Source: Schistosoma mansoni (taxonomy: Eukaryota > Platyhelminthes > Trematoda > Strigeidida > Schistosomatidae). Taken from it: 64,000 bases of DNA. The DNA lies in NCBI RefSeq assembly GCF_000237925.1, contig NW_017386013.1:62001-126000 (forward strand), written 5' to 3'. Position numbers and translations under genes: made by a program. Positions 57,505-64,000 of this stretch are shown in pieces. The notes beneath the pieces are model-generated. The model made no database searches, was not told the DNA's origin, and saw only the letters and a list, made by a program, of their open reading frames with translations. Numbering within the stretch: the stretch's first letter is position 1; every line of letters starts with the position of its first letter.

Positions 57505-60313
57505 ATGGAGTCAGACCCAGCAGTAACGAGTACTGTTTGCGAAGGCGTGTTACACCCAAAGAACAAATGGAACGTCCCTACTGATAGTCCTAATCCAGTT
57601 AGAAACTCAAATATCTTTTCAGATGATGGCCTTACCACTCAAAAGACACCTTGGAATGCTTTAGATGACGCAGAGACAGCGTCTAGTGTAGGCGAGTCTT
57701 CAAGGCGAAACAGCAAGTACGATGACAATATGCCTGTTCATTCCGCATGTCCCGAGTTTGAAATCCCGGAAATGGAGTTTGACGAATTTGAGTTGGAATT
57801 AGCTACTGAAAAAGGTGTGTTTAAGTTTTTTTGAAGCCTGTTCATCATATTCTTGGAGGCTTTCAAACTCAAGTGGTTTTTCAGACTTTTTATGATTACT
57901 GATTTAATCATTTGTGTGGCGCATATATATTTGGCACCTTGTGTCAGTGTTCATGTTTTTAAATATACATTCGCCTTCAGACTTGGTAACTGGGATGATA
58001 TCTGAAACTGGCTACCACTGACTATATGGCTTAATCATCTTAAGTGGAGGTCTGGATAGAAGATTAAAATTTGTTTTTAACTCTGTTCAAGGATTAGAGC
58101 CCCTAAACACTTCGAAACAATGGGGAGAGGAGCATTTACACTGGTAGGTTTCCTCCAGGACTCTCAAAATGATTCACCCGGGGTTATGAATAGTTATTGT
58201 ATTACTAACCATGACCTAGAGTTTAGAGTAATCCTGTCTGGATGCTCTCGTTTTCTGGCCTTCTCAGTCTATGGGAAAGGATATAAATCGTCTTTTGATA
58301 ACCAGAGAGGAATCAGTTTGTCAACTATAATCTAAATATTGGCCTTCGTCATCGTCCAAATACTTAAACATACTCCAAAAAAAAATACTCAAAACATACG
58401 TCACACACATCTCACGCACCTCAGTTGATGATTCATGGTTTCAACTATTGACTTTCCATTTTCGTTTATTACCTTAAAACATTCCTCACTCGTTTGTTCT
58501 GTTATGCGCGGACAGTTGTTGGTAGACATTTTAGACCGAATACTCACAAGTTTTTAACTTCCAGTTAGGTTTATACTAGATATGAACACCGCAGTCGTAA
58601 AATAATATACAGATTAAATGTTGGGTCCAGCTATTTACCGAATTTGCTGATTATATGTTTTCCAAAAGTTGAGACAATACAGTGGAAGATCAGGTGTAAC
58701 TTTCAAAAAGAATAATGTTCAAAATGTTACGATTAGCTATTTGGCATTGATATTAGAGGTTTACCACATAAGTACATTTCATTATATAAAAAATAAGTAT
58801 TAAGAATATATGAACTCCCAGACATAAAAGTTATCAAAGAAACGCGTGTCACAAAACACGATACTGTATACAGTAATTTTGTTTAAAACCTAAGTAGTGT
58901 CACTGTTTATGATCTGCTGTTCCAGATCCGTATATTTATGTTCAGAACCTATGCAGTTGGTGCCTGTATATGACGATGCTGTTGAAATATGCCCTAAAAT
59001 TAAAGCTCTATGACTTTACTGAATGTTTAATTACCTGCATTGTATTAAGTTGGAGGCTTTATTGAAACTGATTTTCCACAGTTCCATAAGTATATTTTTA
59101 TCGACTTAGTAAACTAACTAAATCTTTAGTTGTAAATACTGATTTTAGGTAAAGGTCATAGAAAAAACTCATGTAAGTGACAAATAAGGATTACTACTGA
59201 CTACCGTTGTCCTTCAGCTTAATCACTCCCGATACAAAGTTCAAAACCCTTGATATATTACTGAAACCTGATTTCAAGCAAATGGGATTGGGTGAATGTG
59301 TACTTAGGATATTGTATGCATTTTGATCCTCAGTAGACTTACTTTTGCTGCCAAAAGGTTGTAGTATTTGTCCCAGCATAGCTTGACTAACCACCGAGTT
59401 CTACAACCCTATGTTACAACAAGATGTCAGTTTACCAGAAAGTGTAGGTCAATATTAGTATACTTATAGGAACCCATAAGGAAAATTAGACTATTCGTGA
59501 CTAGCTAGTTGAAATTACTTTTTATCTTATGATAAGGTCCATCACAAAAACACGCGTTAGGAAAAATAGGTGTAAATAGCGTACCCCAACCATTTTAATG
59601 AATGAAAAAGGCGCACTTAATCATTCAGGATGGTTTAACAAAATGTTTCACCATTGCAAGATGAAGTAACCTTTAGAAGAGGTCTGTGTAATTTATGTGG
59701 CCTTCTGTGGATATTTTGACACTAATAGTATCCATAGCGTTTTCTGCTTTCATGTTGAATAGATTGTACCTCAGTAAAAATAGAGACTGTTGACAGATGG
59801 ACATAGTATCGTTCGTATCTTAAATAACTGCTCACTGTACTTTGTAATTGCGGTTTAACACTAAAGATTCCACTGTAAGCTTGTTTTAAACACCGTTGCA
59901 CTGAACATGGCTTAAGAAACTGATTGCGTGCCACTGAACCTCAGCAGATTAGTGGGATTTATTTGGCACATCACGTGTGTTTTTATCATGTATATCATGT
60001 AGAAAAATTCAAATTTCCTTATTGTGGGTCGTTTTTTTTTAGAATTTTGTTATCTAACCTATAAACATGTGATGGTCTCTCCTCATAGAATTAGATTAGT
60101 TCATTATCAGTGATAATCGTTTGATTATATAAAGACTAATTACATATACTATCAGGAACAAAAATTCATTTCTACACAGCGTTTTTGTACACACATTCTT
60201 TCTCTATTTTGATAGAGTTTTCGTCTGACGAACAGTTGTTTGAATCTGGTCGTATGACACCAGATGGGTTAATCGACGAAGACTTTGAACGTGAACTTGG
60301 ATGTGCAGCCAAG
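57505..60313 (+). CDS. Acidic protein of unknown function, first two exons (partial)
   Basis: Exon 1 is 57505-57814 (start MESDPAVTSTVCEGVLHPKN; donor AAAG|GTGTGT) and exon 2 is 60216-60313 (acceptor TTTTGATAG); they join in phase 1 as ...ELATEK-EFSSDEQ. Exon 2 ends at AAG|GCAAGT, a GC-type donor, after GLIDEDFERELGCAAK. Together they give 136 residues. The protein is polar, rich in Ser, Asp and Glu, with an acidic run EFEIPEMEFDEFELEL. It has no membrane segment and looks disordered. I do not recognise the family. Later exons were not found before 62160; they may lie beyond the window. The gene follows MED11 at 105 bases. Confidence 0.65.
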
Positions 60314-62160
60314 GCAAGTAGTTCATTTGTAGTTTTAATCCTTAGTAAATTTAGTTTTTTTGCATTTCGTTCTCATTCTTTCCACATATTTATGTTTATC
60401 TATGGCTATCGTTAGTATATATTTAAATCAATTTCCAACTCATTTTATGCTTATGAATATTCCTAACTGACATCGTCTTTTTTTACATATCTTCGTGGCT
60501 GTTTCAAATAAAAGTGGGTTATCCGTTTCATTGTTTACTTGGGTTTCATGTGATAGTTTCTTACCAATAGCATAGAAGAGCAACTTTCAGTTATAGGGTA
60601 GTATATTTCATCCTGCGAACCATGTGATTTGGCTAACATAAAATAACTACTACTTGATTACAATTTTAATCCAGTTTTCACTTCTTGTCCCTAAACTCAC
60701 GCCATTTACTGAGACACTACTTTCTTGTATGCTGTACGATTTCGTCCCTGGTTAGAATGTATCAAAAATTAATTTCACCTCAAGAATCAATTATGATTAC
60801 AAACTTTGATTATGTAAGGTTTCAACTGAATAAGGGTGATCTATTCATATGTAGTATTAAATTATAGTTACTAATTAAAATGCATTTGACTTCCATAAAT
60901 TGAACATAGTATTGTGATTAACACAGCTTATATTTTGTTTTAGTTCACATTACCACTGTGGTTTTAATGTTTATAAGTATCTACAATATATTTTTTTCTA
61001 CTCACTGTTTTTTTTGCCGTTACTTAATCTTATGATCCATGGACTTGGGCGCTGTTATGTCCCAATACGAATTATGAATGGTAACTTTTGAGAACTATTT
61101 ATGGACCAATATGATATATATATATATACTATAATTCTTAACTGAACTATTTATATTCGCGTTCATCTTATTATAAGCTTTATTTCGATCTATGAACTAT
61201 TATTATACGATTTACCATTCTTGAGTTGTCCTTAGTCTATTAATTACTGTCACAGCCACATTTGGCTAAATCTTGTACAAATGTTGTTTTCCTATTTATG
61301 GTACGATGTTGTCTGTCTGTTTAGTATATAAACCCGGTATGCTTGAAATGAATGATTCATACTGCAGAGGCTGAGATTGGTGTTCTGGACTTAACTGGCT
61401 GGGCTAGGCAGAGGCAGGATCGATAAGTACTTTAGACTGCTCGTACAGGTTTCATGTGTCATTGGTCCGATCGATAAATCTCGGCTCTCTAATTGGTGGC
61501 ATCGTCACGTCATATATTAAACAGCATCCGGGCGGTCACAAGTTATAACAGGCACCACTTGATTTATATTTAATAATAAGTTATGTAAGTTGTGCCTCAT
61601 CTTTAATATGGGCAATTATCCTGTCACTAGTTTTTACACGGTATATTTCGGCCCATAGTTTAGTGAATGAATGGCGTGTGACTTTTAAATACCAGGCAAC
61701 GGATTTGAGTCCTGCTTTATCTACTTCGATTTGGCAACTGAGTAGTAGTGCGGTGTGTTTTATTTATACGGACAGATATAAGAAGTATGCATTACGCATG
61801 GGAAGTAGAATTCTTACTGAAAAAGGAGGAAAATGATGAGAAGGGAGAAAAAATCTGAAAGCAATGGAAATAACAACAGGAGCGAACGAACGATGATGTT
61901 TGAAATAACAATTTCAAAGAAGATTTGCAAATGATGTGTTTAATGTGTTTCTTTTTTCATATTTCACTAAGCCGCTGTGATCTTTCATTAAACAATAAAT
62001 CGGTTATCACCACCTGAGTTCTCGTTCACTACAGTAGTATCAATAGCCTTCACACAAAATGTGATTAAAAGTCGAGTACGCGAGTCTGTGTTTGATAAGT
62101 TGCATCATTAGTACACAATTATATTCAGATTGTATATGCTTACATTATTACGATTATTAC
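60314..62160. other. Presumed intron or intergenic DNA; no further exon recognised
   Basis: AT-rich, with a TA repeat at about 61110-61125 and a GC-richer patch at 61360-61570 that looks like part of an unassigned repeat. No exon could be tied to the gene at 57505. Confidence 0.45.
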
Positions 62161-62163
62161 TAG

Positions 62164-63840
62164 TTGCCCGACCGTTGCTGCAACCCTGACGTGGTGGTCG
62201 AGCTCACCTATCTTAATGAACCAATCGAGCTATACTGGCTGGAACAATCGTTCCTCAAGGTCCTACCATGCCAGGCAGGTCGATTGGATAACGGTAAGAC
62301 TAAAAGCAGCAAATCCAAGGTCCGAAAGCGAAGTCGTACTACTGACTGTACAGAAATGTGACGGCAGTAAGGTGTTTCCTTCAGACAACCAGCATAACAG
62401 CGATGCTGCCTTCCCACAAGGAAGAGTGGGGTTAGAAATGGTCAAACCTAAAAATGCACACCTCGCCTTATCCCACGGATTTCCGTCTCCAGAGATAAGG
62501 CCCCAACAAGTACGGAGCTAATACAACAATTACTCACAAAAACGTCGTGTGTGACCGACCTCAAGCAGTTGTCCCTTGGGCACTGCGGAAGAGCAGGCTG
62601 GTTTTCGACCTAGACGTGGTTGTATAGACTAGATATTCACTCTCCGTCAGGTTCTAGAACATAGACATTCAGACGTCCCACAATCGTAGTAATTCTCGAC
62701 CTTAAGGCGGCATTTGACTCCGTTGATCGTGATGTTCTATGACAGTGTTTGCCACTGAAAGGAGTACCAAAGAAGTAGATTAACCTTATAAAGGCTCTCT
62801 ACTCGAACACTACTGGTCGAGTTAGAGCCTATGGCGAACCGTCATCATAATTGTTTACCTCAAGTGGTGTTCGTCAGGGCTGTCCACTCTCTCCATTCTT
62901 GTTTAACTTTGTCGCTGAAATAACACTTTCATCATCTAGATCTCCAGGAGTTGAACTTTTACCGGGAGGCTCACTTATTGACTTAGAATACCCCGACGAC
63001 ATAGTTTTATTTGGTGAAGACGCTGACAAAATGCAGAGTCTTCTGACCACTATAAGCAACTATGCAGGCATGTTCGGGATGCGATTCTCCCCCCTCGAAG
63101 TGCAAAATGTCACTTCGGGATTGGGTTGCATCGACATCTGAACTAATGATAGGGAGTAAAGTAGTTGAGCGTGTTGACCGCTTCACTTATCTTGGGAGTC
63201 TCATCAGCCCTTGTGGTCTGGCGTGTGATGAAATCTCAACACGGATACAGAAGGTTCGTCTAGCTTTCGCCACCTTGCGTCATTTATGGCGTAGGCGAGA
63301 TATCCGCCTAGCAACAAAAGGACGGGTTTTCTGTGCAACAGTTCGGTCCGTCCTACTTTATGGCAGCGAAACATGGCCGATAAGAATAGAGGATATTCGT
63401 AGGCTACTAGTATTCGATCATAGATGTCTTCGAAGCATTGCTCGTATATCCTGGGACCACCGAGTAAGTAATTCAGTCGCTAGGAAATGGGTACTAGGTA
63501 AGGATGGCAAATCAATTGATGGAGTGGTGAAACTTCATCAGTTGAGATGGTTGGGACACGTTACGTCTGCCCAACCACCGACTGCCCCGACGTGCGATGT
63601 TTTGTGGTGTAAGAGTAGGGTGGAAGAAAGCTAGGGGCGGCCAGACCAAAACGTGGCACAAATCCATGAAGTCAGTGACAAGTGGACTGAGCCATGTTGG
63701 TAGGTGTAGACTACCTGGTTGGGATTCACGAGATGATAGCAATCGATGGTTAGAGACCTTGAATGACATGGCTCAAAATGGATTGCAATGGCGCAGGTGT
63801 ATGCACTCTCTGTATTCTGTCAAATTCTAGTCTTCTGAAT
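62164..63840 (+). mobile_element. RTE-type non-LTR retrotransposon, internally deleted
   Basis: The 5' part (62164-62585) resembles the 5' region of schistosome RTE/Perere-3-type elements. It is followed at once by RT (EEQAGFRPRRGCID, about 62590), so the endonuclease is missing. RT motifs are TSSGVRQGCPLSPFLFNFV and the box LEYPDDIVLFGED (YPDD in place of YADD). After a frameshift near 63080-63130 comes the C-terminal region: DRFTYLGSLISPCG, SVLLYGSETWPIRIED, HRCLRSIARISW and HQLRWLGHV, then in a third frame GWKKARGGQTKTWHKSMKSV and CRLPGWDSRDD, ending about 63830. Stops and two frameshifts make it non-functional. Confidence 0.8.
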
Positions 63841-64000
63841 TCTTCATGTTCCTTTTTCTTTTTTCAAATTTATTTCACTGTATTATACTCCTTCAATAAC
63901 ATCAACAACATGTACGTACGTACGAAGTTCTACGTTGTAACTGACTGAATAACATCTTCAAACCCTAATCTTTCGGATTACTGTTTATACTCTTACTACT

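Noticed and set aside
58120-58335. 71-codon plus-strand frame in the intron of the gene after MED11
   Set aside because: No matching splice phase and no family resemblance; treated as chance.
1-64000. CRISPR array, bacterial operon or phage content
   Set aside because: No regularly spaced repeats. Gene structure, introns and mobile elements are those of a flatworm nuclear genome.

Overview
The window looks like a stretch of a schistosome (blood fluke) nuclear genome. Support: AT-rich DNA with spliceosomal introns; SMalpha-type SINEs that carry hammerhead-ribozyme sequences, a hallmark of Schistosoma; Ty3/gypsy elements of the CsRn1/Boudicca/Kabuki type (CHCC zinc knuckle, tRNA-Trp-like primer site); and CR1-like and RTE-like non-LTR retrotransposons. 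I cannot name the species from the sequence alone. There is one 200-N assembly gap.

Layout. 1-12331 is a nest of three gypsy elements. A plus-strand element (4051-12331, its 5' part missing or left of the window) is abutted in RNase H by a decayed minus-strand element (1-4050). It is interrupted in integrase by a young, apparently intact minus-strand element (4691-10012, LTRs of 326 bp, ATCT target duplication). The intact element has gag and pol in different frames, joined at a GGGAAAC slippery heptamer followed by a GC stem. 12332-19700 is intergenic DNA with SINEs, an RTE 3' fragment and an interspersed repeat of unknown family. 19740-21919 is a three-exon gene for a 127-residue four-helix membrane protein that I do not recognise. 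22000-33870 is mostly featureless, with a GIY-YIG/Penelope-like relic, a SINE whose hammerhead core is complete, the assembly gap and a decayed reverse transcriptase. 33880-38539 holds the last two exons of a peroxiredoxin-like gene in which both catalytic cysteines appear to be lost; its 4.2 kb intron contains an inverted pair of SMalpha SINEs. 39400-43215 carries more SMalpha copies. 44300-56870 is a dense graveyard of non-LTR elements, with a near-perfect inverted repeat (arms about 1.7 kb) and two LTR remnants, one of them split by a CR1 fragment.

57052-60313 is the clearest host locus. An intronless MED11 (Mediator subunit) gene is followed 105 bp downstream by a second gene in the same direction, with a polypyrimidine tract and AG just before its start codon. 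This arrangement would suit a two-gene transcript resolved by spliced-leader trans-splicing. 62164-63840 is an internally deleted RTE copy.

Most open reading frames here belong to retroelements or are chance frames. Convincing host genes are four: the four-helix membrane protein, the peroxiredoxin-like gene (partial), MED11 and its downstream neighbour (partial).
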